Shown here one piece after another: positions 8,035 to 16,213 of a DNA stretch of 32,436 nt; positions within the stretch are counted from its first letter, which is position 1; each line of letters begins with the position of its first letter. The notes under the pieces were generated by a model. It had not been told where the DNA came from. It saw nothing but the letters and a program-made list of their open reading frames with translations, and did no database searches. This DNA is from Chloroflexota bacterium (lineage in GTDB: Bacteria > Chloroflexota > Anaerolineae > Anaerolineales > Villigracilaceae), in assembly GCA_021787595.1 (NCBI GenBank), contig JAJYLQ010000034.1, positions 1 to 32,436 of the forward strand, given 5' to 3'. The position numbers and the translations under genes were made by a program.

Positions 8035-9387
8035 GTGAAATTTAAAAAGCGACCCTCTTTAACTCCGCAGGAAATCAGAATGCTGCTGCTGATCGGCGTT
8101 GTGGCGGTGATCATGGTCAGCGTGCTGATCGGCGTCAATTTGGGGCTCAGCCGGATCGTCCGCGGCGGAGGCGGGTTCTTCATCGCGTGGCAGGGCGGGC
8201 GCGATGTTCTTCTTGGGATCGCAGGCAAGTTAGCGAGCTTTATTAATAGTCTGTTCTTGAATTTTGGACAGAGATCCGCCACATCCACCGCGGCCCCGCA
8301 GGAACAGGCAAATCCTTATAGTATTTCGGTTGCGGCCCAAACACAACAAATGGTATATGGGCGCGCCGCGCGGCCCGGCGAGAATCCATATTTCCTGACC
8401 ATCCCATTTTTTCTCATACCGTTTTATTTTCCATTTGCCTTGATCTCCGATCCGGTGATCGCGCGCGGGCTTTGGATGGTTTTGTGCGAAGCCGCGCTGG
8501 TCGCGGTGGCCGGCCTCAGCCTGCGGATGATCGAATGGCGCCCGCCTCGCTTTCTGCTGGTCTTGTTCATCCTGCTTTCGCTTTTTACTTTTTACTCCGT
8601 TGATTCTTTGCTGGAAGGTTCGCCGGTCATTTTGTTGACGCTCCTTTTCGTCGGCGTTCTGTATGCGTATTCAACGGAGCATGATGAACTGGCCGGCGCG
8701 CTTTTGGTCTTTTCGCTATTTTATTGGGAAGTAAGCTTTCCTTTCGTGCTTTTGATGTTCTTGAAGATCTTTGCGGACAAGCGTCCGCGCGTTTTGAATG
8801 GCTTCGGGATGTTGTGGGTTGTTTTGCTGATTGCTTCGTTCTTGATCTATCCGGGCTGGCTGCTGTCGTTCTTCACGGCGGTGGTGGGCGCGTTCCGCGC
8901 CGATTTTGGGATCACGAGCGGTGCGGTTTTCGCCCGCCTTTCGCCTTCGAATGGAAATTGGATCGCGCCGGCTGTCAGTGTTTTTGTCATCATCGTGCTT
9001 TTGTATGAATGGCTCGCTGTTCGAACTTCAGATGTTCGACGCTTCATCTGGACGGCTTGTCTCACGTTAGCCGCCGCGCCGCTCATCGGCTTTCGCACTG
9101 ACATGAACAACCTGATTGCCATGTTTCCTGCGCTTGCCTTGATCCTTGCTGCCACGGTCAACCGCTGGCGCGCGGGAAACTGGCTGGCTTTGTTATTGCT
9201 GCTGATCGCCTTGCTGCTGCCGTGGGGATTTTTCGTACGCTGGTTTTTGTTAGGCGATCAGCGCGCATGGGATTATCTATTTCTTTTCTTCCCAGTCTTC
9301 ACCATCCTTGGTTTATATTGGACTCGCTGGTGGTTCATTCGTCCGCCGCGCACGTGGCTCGATCATGTGCGGGCAAATCCCGGTTGA
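8035..9387 (+). CDS. Polytopic membrane protein, GT87/DUF2029-like
   Basis: This 450-residue protein has about ten hydrophobic helices and begins with GTG 8035, ten bases after the lipid kinase stop. Residues after the first helix read FFIAWQGGRDVLL, followed by NPYSISVAAQTQ and ENPYFLTIPFFLIPFYFPFALI. This resembles the first periplasmic loop of polyprenyl-phosphate-sugar-dependent GT-C glycosyltransferases (GT87/DUF2029). No unambiguous catalytic acidic pair could be fixed, so the enzyme assignment is tentative. The next two genes encode further GT-C-like proteins, which supports a role in extracytoplasmic glycan or glycolipid assembly. Confidence 0.65.
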   Translation: MKFKKRPSLTPQEIRMLLLIGVVAVIMVSVLIGVNLGLSRIVRGGGGFFIAWQGGRDVLLGIAGKLASFINSLFLNFGQRSATSTAAPQEQANPYSISVAAQTQQMVYGRAARPGENPYFLTIPFFLIPFYFPFALISDPVIARGLWMVLCEAALVAVAGLSLRMIEWRPPRFLLVLFILLSLFTFYSVDSLLEGSPVILLTLLFVGVLYAYSTEHDELAGALLVFSLFYWEVSFPFVLLMFLKIFADKRPRVLNGFGMLWVVLLIASFLIYPGWLLSFFTAVVGAFRADFGITSGAVFARLSPSNGNWIAPAVSVFVIIVLLYEWLAVRTSDVRRFIWTACLTLAAAPLIGFRTDMNNLIAMFPALALILAATVNRWRAGNWLALLLLLIALLLPWGFFVRWFLLGDQRAWDYLFLFFPVFTILGLYWTRWWFIRPPRTWLDHVRANPG

Positions 9388-9401
9388 TCTGAGCTGCTGA
9401 T

Positions 9402-10937
9402 ATGAGCTGGCGCAATTATCTTCTGCTTGCTTTGCTGGGCCTTGGCCTTTCATTGTTCATCGCGCAGTTTCAACATTTCCCCGGTTATTTGGATTCCGAT
9501 TATTATTTCGGGGGCGGCGTGCAGCTCGCGCAAGGCAAAGGTTTCACCGAACCCTATTTATGGAATTATCTCGATAACCCGCAAGGCTTGCCGCATCCGT
9601 CGCACGCGTACTGGATGCCGCTTTCGTCCATCATCGCCGCGGCGGGGATGTGGCTCACGCATCAAACCACGTACGATGCGGGTCGCCTCGGCTTTTTGTT
9701 GTTGGCTGCGCTCGTTCCCGTCCTGACCGCCGCGCTCGCATACAATTTTACGAAACGCCGCGATCTGGCTTTCGTCTCCGGCTTGCTGGCGGTCTTCTCG
9801 ATTTATTACGCTCCATTTTTGCCAGTCACCGATAATTACGGTCCGTATCTCGCGCTGGGCGGTCTTTATTTTTTGACGGCCGGCTCGCGCAAAAAATATT
9901 CTTGTTTCATATTGGGATTATTGGCTGGACTTTTGACTCTGGCGCGCAGTGACGGCTTGCTCTGGCTCGGCCTCTCGATTCTCTTGGTCCTTTACCGCTT
10001 CATTCTGGACAAAAAAGCTGGCTCCGCTTCGATCAACTTTTTCCTCGTCCTGGCTGGATTCCTGCTCGTCATGGGTACGTGGTTCTGGCGGAATGTCTCG
10101 ATTTATGGAACGCCGCTCGCTCCCGGCGGACGTTATTTGCTGTGGCTCACCAATTATGATCAAACGTTTATTTATCCGGCAAATCAGTTGACAATGCAAG
10201 CCTGGCTCGCACAGGGCTGGAATCAGATCTTCGCGAATTATCTTTTTGCACTGCGCTGGAATCTGTTGAACGCCTTTGCCGCGCAGGGCGGGATTTTTCT
10301 CTTCCCGTTTATTTTGATCGGCTTGTGGCAATATCGCAAAGATGAACGCGTCAAGCTTGCTGCGCTGGGCTGGCTTGGACTGCTTTTCGTGATGACGATT
10401 ATTTTTCCGTTTGCCGGCGCTCGCGGCGGATTCTTCCATTCGGGTTCGGCGCTCCAGCCGCTTTGGTGGACGATGGCTCCGCTCGGATTGGAAACCGTTG
10501 TCGCCGCGGCGCGGCGCCGCAACTGGTTCACGCCCGACGCGTTCAAGGTCTTTCGCGCTGCGCTGGTTGGCATCGCAATTCTCATGACCGGTGTCATCCT
10601 CTACATTCGTGTCCTTCCGGGTTGGGGCGAAGGCGAACAGAACTATCCGAAGGTCGAGGCGTTCCTTGATCAAAATGGAATCCGGCCTGGCGACATCGTG
10701 ATGGTTCGCAATCCGCCCGGATATTATTTGATGACGGGCCGCCCGGCGATTGTTGTTCCATACAGCGATGATGCCGCGATGTACGACGCGGCGATGCGCT
10801 ATCATGCCAAATATCTCGTGCTTGAATCCGAGGGCGCGGCGGGTCCGATCAAGTCGGTCTACGATAACAAAGACAATCCACACTTTCGTTTCTTAGGTGA
10901 GTTGAGTGGAACGCGAATCTTCCAAACCCAACCTTGA
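9402..10937 (+). CDS. GT-C fold membrane glycosyltransferase-like protein (PMT/ArnT-type)
   Basis: This 511-residue protein has a first helix followed by an acidic loop, FPGYLDSDYYFGGGVQLAQGKGF. That is the D-x-D type pattern that binds the polyprenyl-phosphate sugar donor in GT-C enzymes. About eleven more hydrophobic stretches follow, then a soluble C-terminal domain from about residue 405 (GEGEQNYPKVEAFLDQNGIRPGDIVM). Such enzymes transfer sugars on the outer face of the membrane. It starts 14 bases after the preceding gene and its 3' end overlaps the next by 32 bases, so the genes are co-transcribed. Donor and acceptor are unknown. Confidence 0.75.
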   Translation: MSWRNYLLLALLGLGLSLFIAQFQHFPGYLDSDYYFGGGVQLAQGKGFTEPYLWNYLDNPQGLPHPSHAYWMPLSSIIAAAGMWLTHQTTYDAGRLGFLLLAALVPVLTAALAYNFTKRRDLAFVSGLLAVFSIYYAPFLPVTDNYGPYLALGGLYFLTAGSRKKYSCFILGLLAGLLTLARSDGLLWLGLSILLVLYRFILDKKAGSASINFFLVLAGFLLVMGTWFWRNVSIYGTPLAPGGRYLLWLTNYDQTFIYPANQLTMQAWLAQGWNQIFANYLFALRWNLLNAFAAQGGIFLFPFILIGLWQYRKDERVKLAALGWLGLLFVMTIIFPFAGARGGFFHSGSALQPLWWTMAPLGLETVVAAARRRNWFTPDAFKVFRAALVGIAILMTGVILYIRVLPGWGEGEQNYPKVEAFLDQNGIRPGDIVMVRNPPGYYLMTGRPAIVVPYSDDAAMYDAAMRYHAKYLVLESEGAAGPIKSVYDNKDNPHFRFLGELSGTRIFQTQP

Positions 10938-12396
10938 ACTTTCGATCCGCGATCTTGCGATTCTCGCAATCGCAGTTGTGATCGGCGCGGGAGCGTATTT
11001 GCTTGCCAGCGCGTTGATCTATCGCATCGGCTTTCCGCTCGACGATTCGTGGATCCATCAAACCTACGCGCGCAACCTCGCGGTGTACGGTCAATGGGCT
11101 TTCCAGCTTGGCCGTCCGTCTGCCGGTTCGACCGCGCCGCTTTGGACGTTTTTGCTTGCTCTCGGATATTGGCTTGATCTTGCGCCATATTTTTGGACAT
11201 ATTTACTTGGCGGGCTGGTACTCTTTGGATTAGCCGCGCTTTGTGAAAAAGCTGCGCGCCAATTAATTCCAACTTATCGGCCGCGCCTGCCGTGGGTGGG
11301 CTTGTTCTTTGCCGTGGAGTGGCACATGCTTTGGGCGGCAATGTCTGGGATGGAGACGCTGCTCCACGCGTTACTTGTGACCGCCGTCCTCGTCATGATA
11401 ATGACCGGCTCGCGTCGTTACCTGACTTTGGGCCTGCTGACCGGCATCAGTGTTTGGGTGCGCCCTGACGGTTTGACTCTGCTTGGTCCCGTTGCCTTGA
11501 CGATTTATTTCGTCGAAAAATCGTGGAACGAAAAGGGCCGCGCGCTCGTTCTTTACCTGATTGGCTTTGGTGCTCTTTTTGTGCCTTATCTTCTTTTCAA
11601 CCTTTGGCTTTCCGGAACGCCGATGCCGAATACTTTTTACGCCAAACAAACGGAATACGCAGCCTGGCAAGCTCAATCCATTTTTTATCGGTTGGGCGTT
11701 TTATTGGTGCAATTGTTGACCGGGCCGAGCGTTGTTTTGTTTCCGGGCGTGATCGGGTATGCGGTAATGGCTGTCCGCCGCCGGAATTGGGCTGCGATTT
11801 CGGCCATGTTGTGGTGCGGCGGCTATCTGTTCCTTTATATTCTGCGTTTGCCTGCGTATCAGCACGGGCGTTATCTCATGCCCGCCATGCCAATCTTCTT
11901 TCTATTCGGTTTGCTGGCAATCCTGGAATTCCGGAAGTCGAATCTTTTCAGGCGAAATCACTGGTTTATTCAAACAGCATGGCAATTGTGCCTTGTGATG
12001 GTGTCGGCGTTGTTTCTTGCGCTTGGAGCGCGTTCGTATGGCGAGGATGTCGGTTTGATCGAATCTGAAATGGTGGAGACGGCCAAATGGGTCGCGGCGA
12101 ATCTTCCACCGAATGCTGTCATTGCCGCTCACGATATCGGCGCGCTCGGCTATTTTGACCATCACCCGCTGATTGATCTGGCCGGGCTGGTTTCGCCGGA
12201 AGTCGTGCCATTTATGCGCGACGAAACGCGTTTGGCGGAGTTTCTTAATCAGAGAGGCGCAGATTATCTGATCGCGTTCCCGGCCTTCTATCCGAAATTG
12301 ACGCGTGAGGCTGTGCCAGTCTTCACCAGCGGAGGGAAATTTGCGCCGGAGATCGGCGAAAAGAATATGACCGTCTATCGTTGGGATCATCCTTAG
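10906..12396 (+). CDS. GT-C fold membrane glycosyltransferase-like protein
   Basis: This 496-residue protein starts at GTG 10906, preceded by AGGTGAG, inside the end of the previous gene. After its first helix comes FPLDDSWIHQTYARNLAVYGQWAF with the Asp-Asp donor-site motif, then SAGSTAPLWTFLLALGY. Around ten membrane helices follow, and a soluble C-terminal region includes AHDIGALGYFDHHPLIDLAGLVSPE, which I recognise as typical of Chloroflexota membrane glycosyltransferase-like proteins. It probably acts with the two preceding membrane proteins. No nucleotide-sugar or polyprenyl-phosphate glycosyltransferase that would make the donor is present in the window. Confidence 0.75.
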   Translation: MERESSKPNLELSIRDLAILAIAVVIGAGAYLLASALIYRIGFPLDDSWIHQTYARNLAVYGQWAFQLGRPSAGSTAPLWTFLLALGYWLDLAPYFWTYLLGGLVLFGLAALCEKAARQLIPTYRPRLPWVGLFFAVEWHMLWAAMSGMETLLHALLVTAVLVMIMTGSRRYLTLGLLTGISVWVRPDGLTLLGPVALTIYFVEKSWNEKGRALVLYLIGFGALFVPYLLFNLWLSGTPMPNTFYAKQTEYAAWQAQSIFYRLGVLLVQLLTGPSVVLFPGVIGYAVMAVRRRNWAAISAMLWCGGYLFLYILRLPAYQHGRYLMPAMPIFFLFGLLAILEFRKSNLFRRNHWFIQTAWQLCLVMVSALFLALGARSYGEDVGLIESEMVETAKWVAANLPPNAVIAAHDIGALGYFDHHPLIDLAGLVSPEVVPFMRDETRLAEFLNQRGADYLIAFPAFYPKLTREAVPVFTSGGKFAPEIGEKNMTVYRWDHP

Positions 12397-12470
12397 CGGT
12401 GGTTATGTTGCCGAACCATGAAGGTTTGTAAGGCAAATCCATAATCGGTTAAAATCGTGCCGTATGTCTA

Positions 12471-12479
12471 TGCTATACT
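12471..12479 (+). promoter_or_regulatory. Extended -10 promoter upstream of the response regulator
   Basis: TGCTATACT is an extended -10 element (TGn plus TATACT) about 28 bases before ATG 12507, in the 95-base gap after the GT-C cluster. No good -35 is seen at 17 bases, which extended -10 promoters tolerate. The implied start near 12486 would leave too little leader for the in-frame GTG at 12492 and favours ATG 12507. Confidence 0.4.
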
Positions 12480-12506
12480 CAGTCAAACCAAGTGATTGGG
12501 CCCGGA

Positions 12507-13208
12507 ATGAATAAAATAACTGTGTTGATTATTGACGACCATCCGCTGTTCCGTCAGGGTGTTTCGGATTCGCTTTCGCTCGAGCCTGACATGAAAGTGC
12601 TGGGACAGGCTTCCAGCGGCGACCAGGCCCTCGACTTGATCCGCTCGCTAAAACCAGCAGTCACATTGCTCGATGTAAACCTGCCGGGGATGAACGGGCA
12701 GCAAATTACTTATCAGGTTACGCAGGAAAAATTGCCCAGCCGCGTGGTGCTGATGACCGGCTACGACGATATCGAACAGGCGCTTCACGCGGCGATGGCA
12801 GGCGCGGCGGCGTATTGCGCCAAGGACATTGAACCCAAGAATCTGATGCGCATTGTCCGCGATGTGGCGGGTGGAAAGTATGTGTTCGGTTCGAAGGCCA
12901 TGACGCGCCGCGAGCTGCAATCCTGGGTCGAAGAGCAGATCGAAGGCGCGCGCCGGTCGTACAGCGAGCCGGGCAGCCCGTTTCACCCGCTTTCGGATCG
13001 GGAAATGGAAGTGCTCGAATGTGTTGTGCGCGGCCTGAGCAACAAGGAAATTGCCGGGCTGCTCGGTATCAGCCACCAGACGGTCAAGAACCATGTTACT
13101 TCGATATTGAGGAAATTCGGAGTGGAGGATCGCACGCAGGCTGTGGTTTACGCGTTGAAACACGGCTGGGTGCAGTTAAAGCATTCGGATCTTAAGTCCG
13201 AAGGTTGA
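12507..13208 (+). CDS. NarL/FixJ (DegU-like) response regulator
   Basis: This 233-residue protein has an N-terminal receiver domain with the acidic pair Asp10-Asp11 (LIIDDHPLF), phospho-acceptor Asp56 (TLLDVNLPG) and conserved Lys in YCAKDIEP. It is followed by a LuxR-type helix-turn-helix at about 160-220 (LSDREMEVLECVVRGLSNKE, then HQTVKNHVTSILRKFG). Phosphorylation by a kinase should switch DNA binding. The cognate kinase gene follows after four bases, so the pair is one operon with the regulator first. I selected ATG 12507 over GTG 12492 because the receiver fold begins immediately and the promoter lies close. Target genes cannot be named. Confidence 0.92.
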   Translation: MNKITVLIIDDHPLFRQGVSDSLSLEPDMKVLGQASSGDQALDLIRSLKPAVTLLDVNLPGMNGQQITYQVTQEKLPSRVVLMTGYDDIEQALHAAMAGAAAYCAKDIEPKNLMRIVRDVAGGKYVFGSKAMTRRELQSWVEEQIEGARRSYSEPGSPFHPLSDREMEVLECVVRGLSNKEIAGLLGISHQTVKNHVTSILRKFGVEDRTQAVVYALKHGWVQLKHSDLKSEG

Positions 13209-13212
13209 CATC

Positions 13213-14235
13213 ATGGATGAACAAAAAGTTTCGAGCACCGGTTTGGACGCCGAGTCGGAGTTGGAGGAGACCCAGCGCGCCCTGCGCGAAATAACCCTGA
13301 TGATCGAGCAGAGTCAGGGCGAGCTTGCAAAGTTAACGCAGCGTAATTCGGCAATCACAACCCATCTCCAGCAGATGCAAAGCCAGATTGGGAAAACTTC
13401 CGCTGAAGAAATCCGCATGGCGTACGACTCCGCCCTGGATGCGCAGCAGCGTCTGTTCGTGATGCGCGGCCAGTTGGAAAAACTCCAGAGCGATCGAAGC
13501 CATTTGGAAAAATACAAGGTTGCGCTGGAACAGATCGGCGCGGCTCCTGCTGGAGGCGGGAGCTCTCCAGCCCCGGGTGACGGGAAGAGCGCAATATCCG
13601 GGATGGAAATGATCGTCAACGCGCAGGAGGCGGAGCGGCAGCGATTGTCGCGCCAGATGCATGACGGGCCGGCGCAGGCGATGTCCAACTTCATTTTGCA
13701 GACCGAAATCGCCATGCGTTTGCTGGATGTGGATGCGTCGCAGGCCAAAGAGGAGCTGAGCAATCTCAAAACGTCGGCGATGGGCACATTCCAAAAAATG
13801 CGGAACTTTATCTTCGAGCTGCGCCCGATGAGCCTTGATGACCTTGGCCTGATCCCGACCATCAAGAAATATGTTGATGCATTCAAAGAACAGGCCAGCC
13901 TGGACGTCAGCCTGACTTTAACCGGGGACGAACACAGGCTCGAGCCTTATCGCGAAGTGATGATCTTCCGCGCGCTTCAGGAATTAATGGGCAATGCGGC
14001 CCGGCACAGCCAGGCAACCATGGTCAAAATCCTGGTGGACATGGGCGTTGATGTTGTGCGCGTCAGCGTGGACGACAATGGGAAGGGATTTGATCCTGAT
14101 GTGGTTCGCAGCGGAAACAGCCTCGGCTTGAGGCTGATCCGTGAACGCACCGAAATGCTGGGCGGTAAATTTGAGGTGGATAGTTCGACTGGAAAAGGCG
14201 CGCGAATCGTTTTTACGGTTCCAGCGCATGCGTAG
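13213..14235 (+). CDS. Cytoplasmic DegS-like sensor histidine kinase
   Basis: This 340-residue kinase has no membrane segment. Residues 14-110 are heptad-like and predicted coiled coil, then a Pro/Gly-rich linker (about 111-128), the HisKA_3 dimerisation domain with phospho-acceptor His150 in RQMHDGPAQAM, and a HATPase domain with N-box ELMGNAARHS and G-box DDNGKGFDP, then GNSLGLRLIRERTEMLGG. The HDGPAQ signature and N-terminal coiled coil resemble Bacillus DegS, a soluble kinase paired with DegU. It should autophosphorylate and pass phosphate to the adjacent regulator. The sensed signal is presumably cytoplasmic and unknown. Confidence 0.92.
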   Translation: MDEQKVSSTGLDAESELEETQRALREITLMIEQSQGELAKLTQRNSAITTHLQQMQSQIGKTSAEEIRMAYDSALDAQQRLFVMRGQLEKLQSDRSHLEKYKVALEQIGAAPAGGGSSPAPGDGKSAISGMEMIVNAQEAERQRLSRQMHDGPAQAMSNFILQTEIAMRLLDVDASQAKEELSNLKTSAMGTFQKMRNFIFELRPMSLDDLGLIPTIKKYVDAFKEQASLDVSLTLTGDEHRLEPYREVMIFRALQELMGNAARHSQATMVKILVDMGVDVVRVSVDDNGKGFDPDVVRSGNSLGLRLIRERTEMLGGKFEVDSSTGKGARIVFTVPAHA

Positions 14236-14252
14236 ATGGGAAGTTGAAAATC

Positions 14253-14279
14253 GGGCGGATTTATGCCGCCCGGTTTTTA
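14253..14279 (+). terminator. Intrinsic terminator after the two-component operon
   Basis: GGGCGG (14253-14258) pairs with CCGCCC (14266-14271) across a seven-base loop and is followed by GGTTTTTAT. It begins 18 bases after the kinase stop and overlaps the 3' end of the convergent PilZ gene. Confidence 0.8.
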
Positions 14280-14623
14280 TTATCCCGGAAGCCGTAGATC
14301 CGCACGATGTTATTGATGATTTGAACGTCCGAGGGTTTTAACTCCAGAATTTCGAAACCGGTCGTGTAATGATCCGGGGAAATATCCGGTTCGCACCAAA
14401 TGCTTTTTGCGTTGAAACTTAAATAGGGATGTTCGTCCACATCGTTGGTGATTTCGAGCTTCAGCTTGCGCGTTTCACCGACGGGCATGGGTTCTTCGCT
14501 AAGCAGCATCAGTCCCTGCTCTGTAATGTCCACGAGATAGCCAATTTGCTTTCGAAGATCACTGTCGTAAACGCGGCCATAGTAGAGCAAATGCCGGCGC
14601 AGGGCTTTTCTTCTTTCGATCAT
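14261..14623 (-). CDS. PilZ-domain protein (probable c-di-GMP binding)
   Basis: This 120-residue single-domain protein has the PilZ c-di-GMP-binding elements. An N-terminal RxxxR is formed by Arg5-Lys-Ala-Leu-Arg9, and a DxTxxG motif at 32-37 (DITEQG) stands in for the usual D/NxSxxG. A later strand reads HYTTGFEILEL. Both binding motifs are intact, so ligand binding is expected. Stand-alone PilZ proteins act as second-messenger receivers that control motility, surface polymers or transcription. It is convergent with the kinase gene, and its last codons form one arm of the shared terminator hairpin. No diguanylate cyclase is encoded in this window. Confidence 0.88.
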   Translation of the reverse strand: MIERRKALRRHLLYYGRVYDSDLRKQIGYLVDITEQGLMLLSEEPMPVGETRKLKLEITNDVDEHPYLSFNAKSIWCEPDISPDHYTTGFEILELKPSDVQIINNIVRIYGFRDNKNRAA

Positions 14624-14700
14624 ATAATCATCTTACCGGGATTTCACTTCGGCTTGCGTTGTGGAATCGTTACTCTTTTGCCCGGGTGCGCCGGCTATGG

Positions 14701-14789
14701 TATTACTCCGCGAAAACCATGTCCATCGCGAAGATTTTGCAGCGCAATATTTACGCCGCCTTCGGCTGCGGAATGAATTCCGCGCTACG
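14701..14789. repeat. 89-bp dispersed repeat, copy A
   Basis: This repeat starts TATTACTCCGCGAAAACC and ends with the hairpin GCGGAAT-GA-ATTCCGC plus GCTACG. A second copy at 31182-31270 has the same length and order. Read on the minus strand, its first bases CGTAGCGCGG supply the TAG stop of the M20 hydrolase gene. The other copy does the same for an unrelated gene. Confidence 0.85.
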
Positions 14790-15945
14790 AACTACGGAGA
14801 AATCGCAGTGCTGTCTCGGCGAGAATTGCTGTTCCGATTGGCAGCGCCCCCTCGTCCAAATCGAGGCGCGGATGGTGCAGGTAGCGCTCATCGCCCTTGA
14901 TCAATGTCCCCAGCGTAAACATCGCCCCCGGCGCAATTTCTGTGAACGCGCCGAAGTCTTCGGCTCCCAATCCCTTTGGGATGGGCGTAACGTGTTCCCT
15001 GCCGAGCAAGTCCACTGCGACCGTTTCGATAAGCTCCGAAACTTCAGGATGATTCATCATCGGCGGCGCGCCGATCTCGAATTTCAATTCATAATCGCCG
15101 CCAAGCGTTTTGGATAGTTCGAAAGCGCGTTTGATTTCGTCATGGAGCTGACTCTGCACCCTCTTCCCGGTGTATCGGAGAGTTCCTGAGATATCCACGT
15201 GCGCGGGGATGACGTTTTGCGTGAAGCCGCCGTTCAATGTGCCGATGCTGACAACAGCCGGATCGAAGGGGTTCAGCCTACGCGAGACGATGGCATTCAA
15301 AGCGATCATTACGTGTGCCGCGATATAAAAAGGATCCACTGTTTCGTGCGGCGCCGCGCCGTGGCCGCCTTTTCCGAGAATTCGTCCGTACCATGAATCG
15401 ACTCCGCCTGAAGACGGGCCATCGTTGATATGAATGTCGCCAACAGGTGTGGCTGGATCAATATGCAGCGCAATGACCCTGTTCACGCCCTGCATGGCGC
15501 CGTCTTCGATCATGCGCGGCGCGCCGCTTATCCCTTCATCGTCGCCTGCCTCCTCGGACGGCTGAAACAGGAAGCGAACCTTTCCGGGAAATTTTTCTTT
15601 TGCCAGCAGCGTTGCCGCGCCCAGCGCCATCGCCGTATGCGAATCGTGTCCGCAGGCGTGCATCGTTCCCGCGTTTTGGGATTTATACGGAACGTCATTG
15701 GCTTCGAGGATTGGGAGCGCATCCATGTCGGCGCGGATGGCGATGCACGGGCCCGAATCATCCCCCAAATCTGCAACCACACCCGTTCGTCCAACGCTGC
15801 GGCGGACTCTATATCCCAGCTTTTCCAATTCGTCTGCGACTTTGGCCGATGTGCGGAATTCTTTGAATCCCAATTCCGGGTGCGCGTGAAAATCACGCCG
15901 CCATTCGATAATGTCTTCCTGGATGTGATACGACTGTTTCAGCAT
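14785..15945 (-). CDS. M20-family amidohydrolase / metallopeptidase
   Basis: This 386-residue enzyme is of the M20D aminoacylase/hippurate hydrolase type. Metal and catalytic residues are visible in RADMDALPI (the HxD/RxDMDALP site), MHACGHDSHTAM, the general base pair in FQPSEEAGDD, HIDPATPVGD, and the C-terminal GLGAEDFGAF with a final HHPRLDLDEG. It hydrolyses an N-acyl or amide bond of amino acid derivatives. A TTG at 15957 could start the frame, but GGAGGAG lies in those codons and serves as the ribosome site for ATG 15945. The stop codon is contributed by a dispersed repeat, so the native C-terminus may have been trimmed or rewritten (last residues FLRSS). The substrate is unknown. Confidence 0.9.
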   Translation of the reverse strand: MLKQSYHIQEDIIEWRRDFHAHPELGFKEFRTSAKVADELEKLGYRVRRSVGRTGVVADLGDDSGPCIAIRADMDALPILEANDVPYKSQNAGTMHACGHDSHTAMALGAATLLAKEKFPGKVRFLFQPSEEAGDDEGISGAPRMIEDGAMQGVNRVIALHIDPATPVGDIHINDGPSSGGVDSWYGRILGKGGHGAAPHETVDPFYIAAHVMIALNAIVSRRLNPFDPAVVSIGTLNGGFTQNVIPAHVDISGTLRYTGKRVQSQLHDEIKRAFELSKTLGGDYELKFEIGAPPMMNHPEVSELIETVAVDLLGREHVTPIPKGLGAEDFGAFTEIAPGAMFTLGTLIKGDERYLHHPRLDLDEGALPIGTAILAETALRFLRSS

Positions 15946-15972
15946 GTTCTCCTCCAATCGCGGTCAATTATC

Positions 15973-16143
15973 ATTACAGCGCAAGGTCGAGCAATCGTTC
16001 CCTGCCAATTCTCCCTCACCCTTTCCCTCTCCCGAAGGGAGAGGAGACTCCCTTCCCCATTCGGGGGAAGGGGTGGGGATGAGGGCGAAAACGGTAGAAA
16101 AGCCATGAGCAGAACCCTCAAAACTCTAACTTTGCGCTGTAAT
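15973..16143 (-). mobile_element. MITE copy 1 (171 bp, 12-bp terminal inverted repeats)
   Basis: The element begins ATTACAGCGCAA and ends TTGCGCTGTAAT, a perfect 12-bp inverted repeat. Its interior has strong hairpins such as CCTCTCCC-GAA-GGGAGAGG and CTTCCCC/GGGGGAAGG and no credible gene. Flanks carry ATTAT on both sides (with one extra C on the left), consistent with a 5-bp target duplication. An almost identical 171-bp copy lies inverted at 28607-28777, and 32 bases of a third copy at 32281. It is non-autonomous and would need a transposase acting in trans; the parent element is not in the window. Confidence 0.9.
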
Positions 16144-16213
16144 ATTATAGCCGATGGATTTTCATGCCTTGAGATTTATTTGGGTATCGCTGCGAATGAT
16201 CTTGATGCGCATG

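Noticed and set aside
9918-10883. 321-residue open frame on the minus strand
   Set aside because: It is a shadow of the GT-C gene on the plus strand, with low-complexity Arg/Asp/His-rich content and no domain.
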